A stretch of DNA of 48,006 bases from Candidatus Omnitrophota bacterium (GCA_015233145.1 JADFYI010000010.1:1-48006), one strand, 5' to 3'; counted from the stretch's first letter, positions 34,901 to 43,486 are shown. The notes: generated by a model not told the origin, from the letters alone. Numbers and translations: made by a program.

Positions 34901-36409
34901 ATGTTGAAAGCGTTATTTCTTTCTATTTTTTCCGCAGGGTTGCTTGTTTTGTCTTTTCCTCACGCGAGCCTGACATTTTTGGTCTGGGTTGGGCTTATTC
35001 CTTTCTTTTTCGCGCTTGACGGCGCGTCACGCCGTCGGGCTTTTGGCCTGGGGTATCTCACCGGTTTTCTTTTCTTTCTGGGGACGCTCTGGTGGATCGG
35101 GCATGTCACGGTTTTGGGCATGCTGCTTCTTGTGAGCTACCTGGCCCTTTATTTCGGATGTTTTGGTTTCTTCTGCTCGTGGTCCTCCAGATTTAATCCT
35201 CTTATAAAAGTTTTTTTGATTCCTGCCGGGTATGTGGCCCTGGAATTTATCCGTGAACGCATTTTTACTGGTTTTGGCTGGTCGTCTCTGGGGCATTCCC
35301 AAGGCATGAATACCCTGATCATCCAGATTGCGGATTTGACAGGGGTGGCTGGCGTGTCTTTTTTGCTTGTGATGGTGAATGTGATTTTGAAAGAGTTTTG
35401 GGCGCGTATTTCAGAAAAATTTGCGCCGGATAAGTATTTTAAAGTAGCCTTGTTAACAACAGTGGGGATTTTTTTCTTGGCTGTGATGTATGGCGTGGCG
35501 TGTCTTGGCATTCCTCAAGAGGAAAAAACGCTGCGGGTCGCTGTGCTTCAGCCTGATATTCCGCTTGCCGCTGTCTGGGAGGAGGGTACAAAACCGGCTA
35601 TTGTGGAAAAGCATTTGGAGTTAAGCCGTGAGGCGTTACGCGCCAGGCCTGATATTATTTTCTGGCCTGAAACTTCGTTTCCGCAGTTTAGCTGGGAACA
35701 TCCTGAACTTTTCAAGGAAGTTAAAGATTTCTCCCGTGAGGCAAAAACCCCTCTTTTGATCGGTTCGGTCACAAAAGAGGGTGCGGCCTATTTTAATTCT
35801 GCGGTCATGCTTAATCCTGATGGCTCCGAAGGTCCGATTTACAGCAAAACCCATCTGGTTCTTTTTGGCGAGTATATACCGTTTCGTGCCCAACTGCCTT
35901 TTGTGGTTGAGATGGCAGGAATTGACGACTTTACGCCCGGGGCCGAACACCCGCTTTTTCCTGTTAAAGAGAAAGGAGTTTTTGCGGTTCTCATTTGTTT
36001 TGAAGATACTATCCCCTGGCTGGCCAGGGAAGAAGCCCGTCAGGGCGCCCAATTTCTGGTCAATATTACCAATGATGCCTGGTTTAAGGGCTCTCCGGGT
36101 GCGGTGATGCATTTTGAGAATGCCATATTTCGAACCGTAGAAAATCGACGGTCGCTTGTCCGTTCCACAAATACAGGGGTGAGTGCCCTGATCAGCCCTT
36201 ATGGCATTCCTTTAAGAGTTATTCAGGATTCTTTGGGCCAGCGGGTCATGGTTTCTGGAATAGCTGTTGGCGCCATTCCTTTAAGTCAAAAACAGCCCTT
36301 TTACACAAAATTTGGAGATGTTTTTACATATTTCTGTTTTCTAGGTATACTAATGATGCTGATTTTCGGTCTTCTTAAGAAAAATATCACGACCTTTACG
36401 AAAGGGTAA
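34901..36409 (+). CDS. lnt: Apolipoprotein N-acyltransferase
   Basis: Lnt (502 residues) adds the third acyl chain to the N-terminal cysteine of lipoproteins in the inner membrane. About seven hydrophobic segments occupy residues 1-200, followed by a periplasmic nitrilase-fold domain. The catalytic triad is visible as Glu257 in FWPETSFP, Lys316 in YSKTHLVLFGEYIPFR and Cys366 in LICFEDTIPW. I prefer ATG 34901, which starts directly with the first hydrophobic helix; an earlier start at 34862 would overlap secA. Its presence implies a Gram-negative envelope with triacylated lipoproteins and fits the many lipobox proteins in this window. Confidence 0.92.
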   Translation: MLKALFLSIFSAGLLVLSFPHASLTFLVWVGLIPFFFALDGASRRRAFGLGYLTGFLFFLGTLWWIGHVTVLGMLLLVSYLALYFGCFGFFCSWSSRFNPLIKVFLIPAGYVALEFIRERIFTGFGWSSLGHSQGMNTLIIQIADLTGVAGVSFLLVMVNVILKEFWARISEKFAPDKYFKVALLTTVGIFFLAVMYGVACLGIPQEEKTLRVAVLQPDIPLAAVWEEGTKPAIVEKHLELSREALRARPDIIFWPETSFPQFSWEHPELFKEVKDFSREAKTPLLIGSVTKEGAAYFNSAVMLNPDGSEGPIYSKTHLVLFGEYIPFRAQLPFVVEMAGIDDFTPGAEHPLFPVKEKGVFAVLICFEDTIPWLAREEARQGAQFLVNITNDAWFKGSPGAVMHFENAIFRTVENRRSLVRSTNTGVSALISPYGIPLRVIQDSLGQRVMVSGIAVGAIPLSQKQPFYTKFGDVFTYFCFLGILMMLIFGLLKKNITTFTKG

Positions 36410-36416
36410 GAATATT

Positions 36417-36791
36417 ATGAAGAATGCCAAAAGAATCCTGATTGTTGATGATGAAAAAATGCTTCATACCATGCTCAAAACCGTTCTGGAGGTTCATGGT
36501 TTTGAGGTGATTGACGCAATGTCGGGTGAGGAAGGCCTTTTAAAGGCTTTTTCTGAGAAGCCGGACCTCATTATTCTTGATGAGCTGATGCCCGGGATCA
36601 AGGGCCGCGATGTCTGTAAAAAGCTTAAGACAATCAACGAAACCAAGAATATTCCGGTCATTTTTCTGACATCCAAAGACTCCAGCGATGATTTAGAGGC
36701 AGAAATTTCCGCAGGCGCTGTTGCTCATATTGGAAAACCTGTTTATGCCGCAACATTGATCCGCCATGTCAGGAAAGTATTGGGTCAATAA
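36417..36791 (+). CDS. Stand-alone receiver-domain response regulator
   Basis: This 124-residue CheY-like protein shows ILIVDDEKMLHTML, phosphoacceptor Asp55 in IILDELMPGIKG, Thr in IFLTSKDS and Lys in HIGKPVYA. It has no output domain. It lies 7 nt after lnt and is followed at once by an acyltransferase gene; no kinase is adjacent, so its partner is unknown. A link to the phosphorelay at 23743-29353 is possible but unsupported. Confidence 0.87.
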   Translation: MKNAKRILIVDDEKMLHTMLKTVLEVHGFEVIDAMSGEEGLLKAFSEKPDLIILDELMPGIKGRDVCKKLKTINETKNIPVIFLTSKDSSDDLEAEISAGAVAHIGKPVYAATLIRHVRKVLGQ

Positions 36792-36793
36792 GA

Positions 36794-37720
36794 GTGAAAA
36801 TTAAGGGTTTCATGCGACACGCTTTTCAAAAAATTGCCCGTGTTTCATTTTCTTTTTTGTTAATTTTATTAAGGATTATTCCCTATCCGGCTTTTCGCGG
36901 GCTTGCCAGGATTGTTTTTGGCGTGATGTATGCTTTAAGCCCTAAAATGCGGCGCATTGCGCGAGAAAGCCTGGATATTGCCTTTGGCTCCGCGATGTCG
37001 CCTGAAGAAAAATCCAGGATTGCGAAATCAGCGTATTTCAACCTTTCTTTAGGCTTGGCCGACGTTGCGCGCGCGGCGTCGTGTCCCGGGTTTGCAGACA
37101 GGCGGTTTCACTTTGAAGGCCGGGAAAATCTGGATGTTGCGCTTAAGAAGGGGAAGGGTGCTGTTCTTTGTATCGCCCATTTCGGCCCGTTTGCAGCTAT
37201 GGTTTATAAGTTTATTGAGGCCGGATATCCTGTCGGTATTGTGATGCGTCCGCTGCGCAACCAGTATTTCAAAGACAGGATTATGGAAGAGGGCACGCGC
37301 CAGGGGCTTAATCCGGTTTACAGCGTTCCGGTCCGTGGATGTGTGCTTGAATCTCTGCGCGCGCTGGAAGCCGGGCGGGTTCTTTTTATGCCCGTGGACC
37401 AGAATTACGGCAGTGCGGGCCGGATTTTTGTTGATTTTTTTGGCCGCAAGGTAGGTACAGCTCCAGGGCCGGTGGCTTATGCCCTTAAAACAGGCGCTCC
37501 GGTGTTGTTTGCGTATGCGCTACCTTTAAAAACAGGCGGTTTTCGGATTCTGATTGAACCTGAAATCCCCCTTATGAAGAAAGCAACCGACCGCGAGACG
37601 CTTGTTTATAACATGGCGGTTGTTACGTCCCGCGTGGAAGCGCTTGTCCGTCAATATCCTGACCAGTGGTCGTGGATGCACCGCCGATGGAAGGCCGTCC
37701 CCAAAGATGGAGAAATATGA
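36794..37720 (+). CDS. LpxL/HtrB-family acyltransferase, altered active site
   Basis: This 308-residue protein of the lysophospholipid/lipid A acyltransferase family has a hydrophobic N-terminal helix (about 15-45), NLSLGLADVARA, the histidine block CIAHFGPFAAM, MRPLRNQYF, VFMPVDQNY-like FMPVDQNYGSAGRIFVDFFG and a C-terminal QWSWMHRRWK, the motif seen in LpxL homologues. The family's HX4(D/E) dyad reads His129-FGPF-Ala134 here, so the acidic partner is missing. It probably acylates a lipid A-like or other glycolipid at the inner membrane, but activity is uncertain. The start is GTG 36794, two bases after the receiver stop; an ATG at 36812 is an alternative. Confidence 0.8.
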   Translation: MKIKGFMRHAFQKIARVSFSFLLILLRIIPYPAFRGLARIVFGVMYALSPKMRRIARESLDIAFGSAMSPEEKSRIAKSAYFNLSLGLADVARAASCPGFADRRFHFEGRENLDVALKKGKGAVLCIAHFGPFAAMVYKFIEAGYPVGIVMRPLRNQYFKDRIMEEGTRQGLNPVYSVPVRGCVLESLRALEAGRVLFMPVDQNYGSAGRIFVDFFGRKVGTAPGPVAYALKTGAPVLFAYALPLKTGGFRILIEPEIPLMKKATDRETLVYNMAVVTSRVEALVRQYPDQWSWMHRRWKAVPKDGEI

Positions 37721-37887
37721 TGCCTGTCAAAAAGACTGTTTTATTTGTTATCGGGTTTACGCTGGTGATCGCCGGGATTACATTGGCGATTAAGGACTGG
37801 ATTTTTATCCAGATGATGTTTCGCGCGGTTGTGGGCCCCATGCTTGCTGTTTTGGGATTGGTATTGCTGGCCATTGCCAGAGATTAG
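37717..37887 (+). CDS. Tiny two-helix membrane protein
   Basis: This 56-residue protein starts at ATG 37717, overlapping the acyltransferase stop as ATGA. It consists almost entirely of two hydrophobic helices (about 8-24 and 33-52) separated by KDWIFIQMMFR. Translational coupling with the acyltransferase suggests a small accessory membrane protein. I recognise no family. A longer frame starting at 37666 is less likely because it would overlap the acyltransferase by over 50 bases. Confidence 0.55.
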   Translation: MMPVKKTVLFVIGFTLVIAGITLAIKDWIFIQMMFRAVVGPMLAVLGLVLLAIARD

Positions 37888-37889
37888 TT

Positions 37890-37919
37890 TTGGACAGAAG
37901 CCTGATCTTTGGGTATATT
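37890..37919 (+). promoter_or_regulatory. promoter of the DUF47-pit operon
   Basis: TTGGAC (37890-37895), an 18-nt spacer and TATATT (37914-37919) lie 26 nt before the DUF47 ATG, with GGGAGGTG in between as a strong ribosome site. Confidence 0.5.
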
Positions 37920-37945
37920 AGTTGAAAATTACGGGAGGTGTTTTT

Positions 37946-38575
37946 ATGTTATTAGATAGATTTTTTCCTAAAGAATTTAATTTTTTTGATGCGTTTGAAA
38001 GGCAGTCCGACTGCCTTTTGGAAGCTGTCGACGCTTTTAAAAAAGCTGTGGAAAAAGGGCCTATTGACCAGTTTTATATCCGTAAAATTCATGAAATCGA
38101 AGCCAAGGCTGATGAAGCCTCAGGCACAATCATTGCGCAGATCAACAAATCTTTTATTACGCCTTTTGACCGCGAAGACATCCACTCCTTAACCAAGGCG
38201 CTGGATGACATTGTGGATATGCTGAACACTATTGCCAATCGTATCAATACCTACAAGATCACGGAAGCCAGGAAAAGCCTTATTGAATTTTCTTTGGTCA
38301 TTGAAGAAGCCTCCCGCGCCATAGCCTCGGCTGTGAAGGGGGTGCGCGACATGAAAAATTATCAGCTCATCATGAATTCCTGCGTTGAAGTGAGCCGCCT
38401 GGAAAACATTTCAGATTCCATGCGCGATACCGCCCTGGCCGCGCTTTTTGAGACGGAAAAAGACCCGATTGTCCTTATCAAATGGAAAGAAATTTACGAA
38501 GATGCGGAGACGGTTGTTGATATTTGTGAAGACGCGGCGCACGTTGTTGAATCCATTGTTTTAAAGCAGGCCTGA
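37946..38575 (+). CDS. DUF47 (PhoU-like) phosphate transport accessory protein
   Basis: This 209-residue all-helical protein of the DUF47/PhoU-like family has characteristic blocks IREIHEIEAKAD-like IRKIHEIEAKADEA, TPFDREDIHSLTKALDDIVD and IYEDAETVVDICEDAAHVVESIV, with acidic clusters that bind metal in PhoU relatives. It sits four bases before a Pit transporter gene, the usual partner; such pairs are widespread, and the DUF47 protein modulates or is needed for Pit activity. ATG 37946 is chosen for the GGGAGGTG site. Confidence 0.9.
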   Translation: MLLDRFFPKEFNFFDAFERQSDCLLEAVDAFKKAVEKGPIDQFYIRKIHEIEAKADEASGTIIAQINKSFITPFDREDIHSLTKALDDIVDMLNTIANRINTYKITEARKSLIEFSLVIEEASRAIASAVKGVRDMKNYQLIMNSCVEVSRLENISDSMRDTALAALFETEKDPIVLIKWKEIYEDAETVVDICEDAAHVVESIVLKQA

Positions 38576-38578
38576 GCC

Positions 38579-39580
38579 ATGACACCGGAAATTATTTTTT
38601 TAATATTTCTCGCGCTGACGTTTGACTTTTTAAACGGTTTTCACGATTCAGCGAATGCCATTGCCACGGTTGTTTCTACACGGGTGCTGAGCCCCCGTCA
38701 GGCCGTGGTTTGGGCAGCATTCTTTGAATTTGTTGCGGTTTTTGTGTTTGGTTCGATCGGGTTTCATGTGGCTCAAACCATTGGCAAGGGGATTATTGAT
38801 ATCCACATCGTTGATAACGCGGTTATTTTTGGCACACTCACAGGGGCTTGCGGCTGGAACCTTATTACATGGTACCTGGGGCTTCCCACAAGCTCTTCCC
38901 ATGCGCTCATCGGAGGCATGATTGGCGCGGCATTAATTAAGTCCGGGCCGGCAGCGCTCATTTGGCAGGGCATCAGCAGGGTTGTGCTTTTTATTTTTCT
39001 GGCGCCCTGCATTGGGCTGGTGTTGGGTTTGTTCTTTGGAATTATTGTCCATTGGTTCTTTCGCAAGTCATCGCCGTCGAAAGTCGATCACTTTTTCCGG
39101 AAGGGGCAGTTATTATCAACCGCACTTTACAGCATGGGGCATGGCGGCAATGATGCGCAAAAGACCATGGGCATTATTACCTGCCTTCTTTTAAGCGCAA
39201 ACATGCTCCCGGGCGCTTTTCACGTTCCGGTCTGGGTGGTTTTAAGCTGTTTTGCCGCGATTTCCTGCGGGATTATGCTGGGCGGATGGCGTATTGTCAA
39301 AACCATGGGGCAGAAAATCACAAAGCTCCGCCCTGTGGATGGTTTTTGCGCAGAGACAGGCGCGGCAGTCACTCTTTTTACGGCAACGTCGTTTGGTATT
39401 CCGGTCAGCACAACACATACGATTACCGGTGCCATTATGGGTGTTGGTTCTCTGAGGCGTTTGAGCGCGGTCAAGTGGGGGGTGGCAGGCCGGATTGTTT
39501 GGGCGTGGATTATTACTATCCCTTGCGCGGCCACTATTTCCGCTTCGGCTTATTTTCTTGTCAAAACTTTTCATCATTAA
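38579..39580 (+). CDS. pit: Low-affinity inorganic phosphate transporter (Pit family)
   Basis: This 333-residue polytopic protein has about ten hydrophobic segments. Both family repeats are visible: the N-terminal DFLNGFHDSANAIATVVSTR and the C-terminal-half ALYSMGHGGNDAQKTMGII, plus PTSSSHALIGGMIG and PVSTTHTITGAIMG, the duplicated PiT signatures. It carries out cation-driven uptake of phosphate, or of metal-phosphate complexes. It is directly downstream of the DUF47 gene. Confidence 0.93.
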   Translation: MTPEIIFLIFLALTFDFLNGFHDSANAIATVVSTRVLSPRQAVVWAAFFEFVAVFVFGSIGFHVAQTIGKGIIDIHIVDNAVIFGTLTGACGWNLITWYLGLPTSSSHALIGGMIGAALIKSGPAALIWQGISRVVLFIFLAPCIGLVLGLFFGIIVHWFFRKSSPSKVDHFFRKGQLLSTALYSMGHGGNDAQKTMGIITCLLLSANMLPGAFHVPVWVVLSCFAAISCGIMLGGWRIVKTMGQKITKLRPVDGFCAETGAAVTLFTATSFGIPVSTTHTITGAIMGVGSLRRLSAVKWGVAGRIVWAWIITIPCAATISASAYFLVKTFHH

Positions 39581-39590
39581 GAGAGTCACC

Positions 39591-40220
39591 ATGTTTTCCC
39601 GTCTCAAGAAATATTTTTTCACCGGCCTTGCTGTTTTCCTGCCGCTCGTCTTGACGGTTTATATTTTTATCTGGGTGCTGAATTTTGCCGAAGGCCTTTT
39701 GGGGCACACCTTAAAACCGCTTTTCCTCGAATATTATGATTTTTATTTCTGGGGCCTGGGGATTCTGATCCTTTTGGCGGTCATCCTTTTTTGCGGGTTT
39801 TTAGCGACAAATTATTTTGGCAGGGCCGCGCACTCTTTTGCCGAAAAGATTGTTTTGCGTGTGCCGCTCATGGCCAGTATTTATCCTGCGTTTAAAGAAA
39901 TTGCCAATTTCATGTTTCGTGAAAAGGCAACGTTTCAGCAGGTTGTGCTGGCCGAGTGGCCAAGCAAAGACACCTATGTGGTCGGGTTTCTGACCAACAC
40001 AACAGCGGCCCGTATTTCCGAAAAGGCAGGAAGAAAGCTTTTGAATGTCATGGTTCCCCATGTCCCCAATCCGTTAACCGGTTTTCTTGTCGTGCTTCCG
40101 GAAGACAGGGTTCAGTATCTGGACATTACAGTTGAAGAAGCGTTGAGAATTATTGTTTCAGGCGGTGTTGTTAACGCTGATCCCATAACAAAATCAGATG
40201 ACCCTAAAGCCTCCTCATGA
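39591..40220 (+). CDS. DUF502 membrane protein
   Basis: This 209-residue protein of the DUF502 family has an N-terminal helix LKKYFFTGLAVFLPLVLTV, a second helix (about 55-75), the block LRVPLMASIYPAFKEI, the central VVLAEWPSKDTYVVGFLTN and the late MVPHVPNPLTGFLVVLPEDRV, all typical of the family. The function is unknown; homologues occur widely in bacteria and plants (COV proteins). I chose ATG 39591, 10 nt after the pit stop. Its stop overlaps the HAD phosphatase start (ATGA). Confidence 0.85.
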   Translation: MFSRLKKYFFTGLAVFLPLVLTVYIFIWVLNFAEGLLGHTLKPLFLEYYDFYFWGLGILILLAVILFCGFLATNYFGRAAHSFAEKIVLRVPLMASIYPAFKEIANFMFREKATFQQVVLAEWPSKDTYVVGFLTNTTAARISEKAGRKLLNVMVPHVPNPLTGFLVVLPEDRVQYLDITVEEALRIIVSGGVVNADPITKSDDPKASS

Positions 40221-40873
40221 GCACGCTTGAACCTTCCCGCAAAGTCAGCCTTGTTGTTTTCGACCTTGACGGCACTTTGGTGGATGCCTTTCACGCCATT
40301 GCGGACAGCATTAATTTTATGCTGGCAGAAATGGGTTTGCCTCCGCAAGGTTTCTTAAAGATCAAGCGTTCCGTGGGCTGGGGTGTCAATTCTCTGGTCA
40401 ATTCTTTTGTAGACGCCAGGCAGGTGCCGCGCGCTTTGCGTATTTTTCGCGCGCATCATGACCAGAGGCTTCGCCAGAAAATCAAACTTTTGCCGGGTGT
40501 CAAGTCGCTGTTGCCTTTTTTGAAGGAAAAAGGCTGTGTTTTGGCTGTGGCGAGCAACCGTCCTTCGGTGTTTTGCCATATTATTATGAAGCAAGCCGGC
40601 ATTGACCATTATTTTGACCATGTGATCTGCGGGGATCTGGTCAAGCGGCCCAAGCCTTATCCTGACATGATTCAAGAAATCCTTAAAGCCTCGAAGAAAA
40701 AGCCTTCGCAAACGCTTTATGTGGGGGATATGACCGTGGATGTTGAGTGCGGCAGGCGAGCCCGCGTATTGACTTTGGCTATCCCCACGGGTTCGTGCAC
40801 AAAAAAAGAATTAAAAAAGGCCAAACCGCATCGGCTGATCAGGCGTATTTCCGAAGTGCGCAGGTTCGTTTAA
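40217..40873 (+). CDS. HAD-superfamily phosphatase, phosphoglycolate phosphatase-like
   Basis: This 218-residue HAD hydrolase with a helical cap shows motif I VVFDLDGTLVDAF (nucleophile and acid aspartates), motif II around LAVASNRPS, the lysine in KRPKPYPDMI and motif III VGDMTVDVECG. The cap type and length fit Gph/PpaX-like phosphatases acting on small phosphorylated metabolites. The start overlaps the DUF502 stop by four bases. Confidence 0.85.
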   Translation: MSTLEPSRKVSLVVFDLDGTLVDAFHAIADSINFMLAEMGLPPQGFLKIKRSVGWGVNSLVNSFVDARQVPRALRIFRAHHDQRLRQKIKLLPGVKSLLPFLKEKGCVLAVASNRPSVFCHIIMKQAGIDHYFDHVICGDLVKRPKPYPDMIQEILKASKKKPSQTLYVGDMTVDVECGRRARVLTLAIPTGSCTKKELKKAKPHRLIRRISEVRRFV

Positions 40874-40900
40874 GTGGGCATCATTTTTTTTAGTAAGATA

Positions 40901-40929
40901 TCGACACGTTTTATTTAGCGTGATAATAT
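40901..40929 (+). promoter_or_regulatory. putative promoter of the DUF3568 gene
   Basis: TCGACA (40901-40906), a 17-nt spacer and TAATAT (40924-40929) lie 40 nt before the ATG at 40970. Confidence 0.45.
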
Positions 40930-40969
40930 GCCGATATTAGGGTCATCAAATAACATTTTAAAGGCAACA

Positions 40970-41368
40970 ATGGCTAAGTCAATTCACACGCGCATCCTCG
41001 CATTTGGTTTATTCGCGGCATTATCTGTCATGTCATCAGGCTGTGTTCCCCTTGCTCTCGTTTCAGTGGGCGCTGTGGGCGGGTATGTGGTCAGCCCCGA
41101 TACTGTCGAAGGCACCACAGCGCGTTCTTTGGGTGAAGCCATGGATGCGGCCAAACAAATTGCCGGCATTATGGGTTCTGTGATCCAGGCCAACGAGTCT
41201 GCCGGTGAAACCATGGCCATGATCGGCGGCGCCAAGGTCACGGTGACCTGTATTTCTGTCAATGCCACCACAACCAAGATTTCTGTCAAGGCCAGAAAAT
41301 CGTTTATGCCCAAGATTGACCTTGCCCAGGACGTTTACTCCAAGATCATTAATAGCATGGAAAAATAA
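40970..41368 (+). CDS. DUF3568 lipoprotein
   Basis: This 132-residue protein starts with a signal peptide ending in the lipobox SSGC (Cys22 in VMSSGCVPLAL), followed by a short beta-alpha domain: VEGTTARSLGEAMDAAK, GGAKVTVTCISVNATTTKISVKARK and a final helix DVYSKIINSMEK. This pattern is the DUF3568 family of small lipoproteins, of unknown function. ATG 40970 has AAGG six bases upstream; an earlier frame start at 40928 lies inside the predicted -10. Confidence 0.75.
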   Translation: MAKSIHTRILAFGLFAALSVMSSGCVPLALVSVGAVGGYVVSPDTVEGTTARSLGEAMDAAKQIAGIMGSVIQANESAGETMAMIGGAKVTVTCISVNATTTKISVKARKSFMPKIDLAQDVYSKIINSMEK

Positions 41369-41377
41369 CTTCTTTTG

Positions 41378-42592
41378 ATGTTGCGTGCCCTCAAGAACTA
41401 CGCTTTTCCTCTCATTCTTCTTGCCGGGATTTTAACCGGCTCACTCTTCGGAATTATTTTCAAAAGCCATACCGCTGTGATCAAGCCTCTAGGTGATATA
41501 TTTTTGAATCTGCTTTTTACTGCTGTGGTCCCTTTGGTTTTCTTTTCGATTTCTTCAGCCATTGCCGGCATGGAAGATATGCGGCGCCTGGCGCGCATTA
41601 TGGGCTGGATGATGTTCTTTTTTATCCTGACCGGAGCGATTTCCTCAATCCTCATGATTTTCTGCGTCCAGATTTTTCCGCCGTTTGCGGGAAATACCGT
41701 GGCATTTCCCGGGGGTGTTGAGAAAAGCGCTTTAAGCGTTGGCGACCAGATTGTCAAGGCTGTGACAACATCGGACTTTACCGATATCTTATCGAAAAAA
41801 AACATGCTGGCCCTGATTATTTTCGCTGTGCTTGTGGGCGTTGGGACCGCGCGTGCCGGGGAGAAAGCGCGCCCGTTTGCCAGGTTTCTTGTGGCGGGTA
41901 ATGAGGTGATGGCCAATGTCATCGGCATGATCATGTGGTATGCGCCTGTGGGGTTGGGGGCTTACTTTGCCTATTTGGTTGGTGTTTTTGGCCCGGGGCT
42001 GGTGGGCTCGTATGGGCGCGTGGTCGCGCTTTATTACCCGGTATCCCTGGGGTATTTTGCCATTGCGTTTTCTTTGTATGTTTTTTGGGCAGGGGGTTTA
42101 AGGGGGCTTAAGGCATTCTGGCAGAATATCCCACCCACAGCGCTCACAGCCCTGGCCACAGGGAGCAGTGTGGCCACGATTCCTGTGAATTTGAAATCCG
42201 CTGAAAATATTGGCACTCCCGAAGATATCCGCGAGGTCGTGATACCTGTTGGCGCCACCATCCATATGGAAGGCTCGTGCCTTGCGGCCATTGTTAAAAT
42301 CGCTTTTCTTTTTGCGGTATTCCACATGCCATTTTTCGGGCTTGGCGTTTGGCTTTCCGCCACAGGTGTGGCGATTCTGGCAGGCACGGTTATTAGCGGC
42401 ATTCCTGCCGGCGGCATGCTGGGGGAGCTTCTCATTATTACGATGTACGGCTTTCCTATTGAGGCCATGCCTCTTATTACCATGATCGGCACAATCGTAG
42501 ACCCGCCAGCCACAATGCTCAATGCCGTGGGCGATAATGTCACGGCCATGATGGTGACGCGCCAGATGAAAAGCGTTAAGGCCAAGGCATGA
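41378..42592 (+). CDS. Dicarboxylate/amino acid:cation symporter (DAACS family)
   Basis: This 404-residue protein has about eight hydrophobic segments and two re-entrant regions. The family marks are PLGDIFLNLLFTAVVPLVFFSI near the start, the serine-rich loop ALATGSSVATIPVNLKSAE, the block VIPVGATIHMEGSCLAAIVKIAF and the substrate-site region MIGTIVDPPATMLNAVGDN. It imports C4-dicarboxylates or acidic amino acids with Na+ or H+. The final block reads DPPATMLNAVGD where glutamate carriers have DRxRTxxNVxGD, so substrate choice is uncertain. It starts 9 nt after the DUF3568 stop, without a clear ribosome site. Confidence 0.9.
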   Translation: MLRALKNYAFPLILLAGILTGSLFGIIFKSHTAVIKPLGDIFLNLLFTAVVPLVFFSISSAIAGMEDMRRLARIMGWMMFFFILTGAISSILMIFCVQIFPPFAGNTVAFPGGVEKSALSVGDQIVKAVTTSDFTDILSKKNMLALIIFAVLVGVGTARAGEKARPFARFLVAGNEVMANVIGMIMWYAPVGLGAYFAYLVGVFGPGLVGSYGRVVALYYPVSLGYFAIAFSLYVFWAGGLRGLKAFWQNIPPTALTALATGSSVATIPVNLKSAENIGTPEDIREVVIPVGATIHMEGSCLAAIVKIAFLFAVFHMPFFGLGVWLSATGVAILAGTVISGIPAGGMLGELLIITMYGFPIEAMPLITMIGTIVDPPATMLNAVGDNVTAMMVTRQMKSVKAKA

Positions 42593-43245
42593 GAGTGTTT
42601 TTCTTGTTTTTTGCCGCAATTGTTTTTTCTTCCTGCAGCTCCCTTTCCCAATATGTTGTGCCGCCGCCCTCAGACATGGCACCTCAGGCCCGTCAGGCTG
42701 TGGTCGTGAATCCTCAAGGCAAGGATTTTCATGCGGTTGTCACAGGCTGGAAAAGAATGTCTTCAGGCTGGCAGCGTGTCCTGGGGCCGTGGCCCTGCGT
42801 TGTGGGGCGAAAGGGTTTTGCGCCCGAAGGCGAGAAGCGTGAAGGCGATGGGCAGACACCTTCAGGGGTGTTTGCGTTAAAACGCGCTTTTGGCAGGGAT
42901 ATTAAAATAAAGACCGCGCTTGATTACCGCGAGGCCGGTGCGGATGACTTTTGGGTGGATGATGTTTCTTCCAAACAGTATAATTTATGGGTTCACGGCG
43001 CGCCACTAGCCTCGTCATTTGAAAAAATGAAGCGGGATGACGGGCTTTATGATATCGGCGCTGTGATTGAGTATAATACCGACCCTGTTGTGGCTGGCCA
43101 GGGCAGCGCGATTTTTATTCACGTTTGGCGTGGGCAAGGGGCCAGGCCAACTGCCGGATGCGTGGCCATGGAGCATCGCCGGGTCGGAAAGCTTTTATCA
43201 TGGCTCGATAAAAATGAGAATCCTGTTATTAAAATAGGGCGTTAA
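42589..43245 (+). CDS. L,D-transpeptidase-like (YkuD) lipoprotein
   Basis: This 218-residue protein begins with a signal peptide ending FSSC (lipobox-like, Cys16). The YkuD domain shows GDGQTPSGVFAL in the middle and the active site IFIHVWRGQGARPTAGCVAM, with the conserved His and the nucleophilic Cys. YkuD enzymes form 3-3 peptidoglycan cross-links or attach proteins to peptidoglycan; this short subgroup (ErfK-like without LysM) may act on other peptides. The start overlaps the symporter stop (ATGA). A hairpin-rich non-coding region follows. Confidence 0.85.
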   Translation: MRVFFLFFAAIVFSSCSSLSQYVVPPPSDMAPQARQAVVVNPQGKDFHAVVTGWKRMSSGWQRVLGPWPCVVGRKGFAPEGEKREGDGQTPSGVFALKRAFGRDIKIKTALDYREAGADDFWVDDVSSKQYNLWVHGAPLASSFEKMKRDDGLYDIGAVIEYNTDPVVAGQGSAIFIHVWRGQGARPTAGCVAMEHRRVGKLLSWLDKNENPVIKIGR

Positions 43246-43285
43246 AGCTCGCGAAGCGGACGGGGGCACTAGAGGCCTTTTTTAA

Positions 43286-43313
43286 TTGACAAGCAGAGGG
43301 CTTTATATAAAAT
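43286..43313 (+). promoter_or_regulatory. promoter of tRNA-Phe
   Basis: TTGACA (43286-43291), a 16-nt spacer and TAAAAT (43308-43313) would give a pre-tRNA with a leader of about 210 nt containing the leader repeat and an inserted structured block. Confidence 0.7.
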
Positions 43314-43336
43314 AGGGTTCTCTTTAAAGTGATTTT

Positions 43337-43384
43337 GTCCTGCTCGCCAGGATTAATCGGCTCGCGGGACTTCGTGTCGCTTTT
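43337..43384 (+). repeat. tRNA leader repeat, copy A
   Basis: This 48-nt block is identical in 46 positions to 44269-44316. It forms a stem GTCCTGC (43337-43343) with GCGGGAC (43364-43370), one pair being G-U, around a 20-nt loop. It starts about 20 nt after the predicted transcription start of the tRNA-Phe unit. It is 145 nt from the tRNA, against 29 nt in copy B. Confidence 0.8.
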
Positions 43385-43407
43385 TTGACATGGATTTAAG
43401 AAATACC

Positions 43408-43486
43408 GCCCTGCTTCACCAGAGTGTTTGTCCAGCAAAGCTGGACATTTTCGACTTCGTCGAAAACCACCTCGGTTCAGCAGGGC
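43408..43486. repeat. 79-nt structured insertion with imperfect terminal inverted repeats
   Basis: The ends GCCCTGCTTCACC and GGTTCAGCAGGGC are inverted repeats of about 13 nt with two mismatches. Inside are two perfect hairpins, GTCCAGC-AAA-GCTGGAC (43430-43446) and a following TTTTCGAC-TTC-GTCGAAAA (43448-43466). It lies in the stretch that separates the leader repeat from tRNA-Phe and is absent from the tRNA-Thr leader. It has no coding capacity, so at most it is a non-autonomous, REP- or MITE-like element. Confidence 0.6.

Noticed and set aside
43229..43438. Short minus-strand frames over the tRNA leader repeats (sharing a TKSREPINPG segment, also at 44134-44409).
   Set aside because: The shared segment is the translation of the conserved structured repeat; one frame also runs through a tRNA gene, so coding is unlikely.
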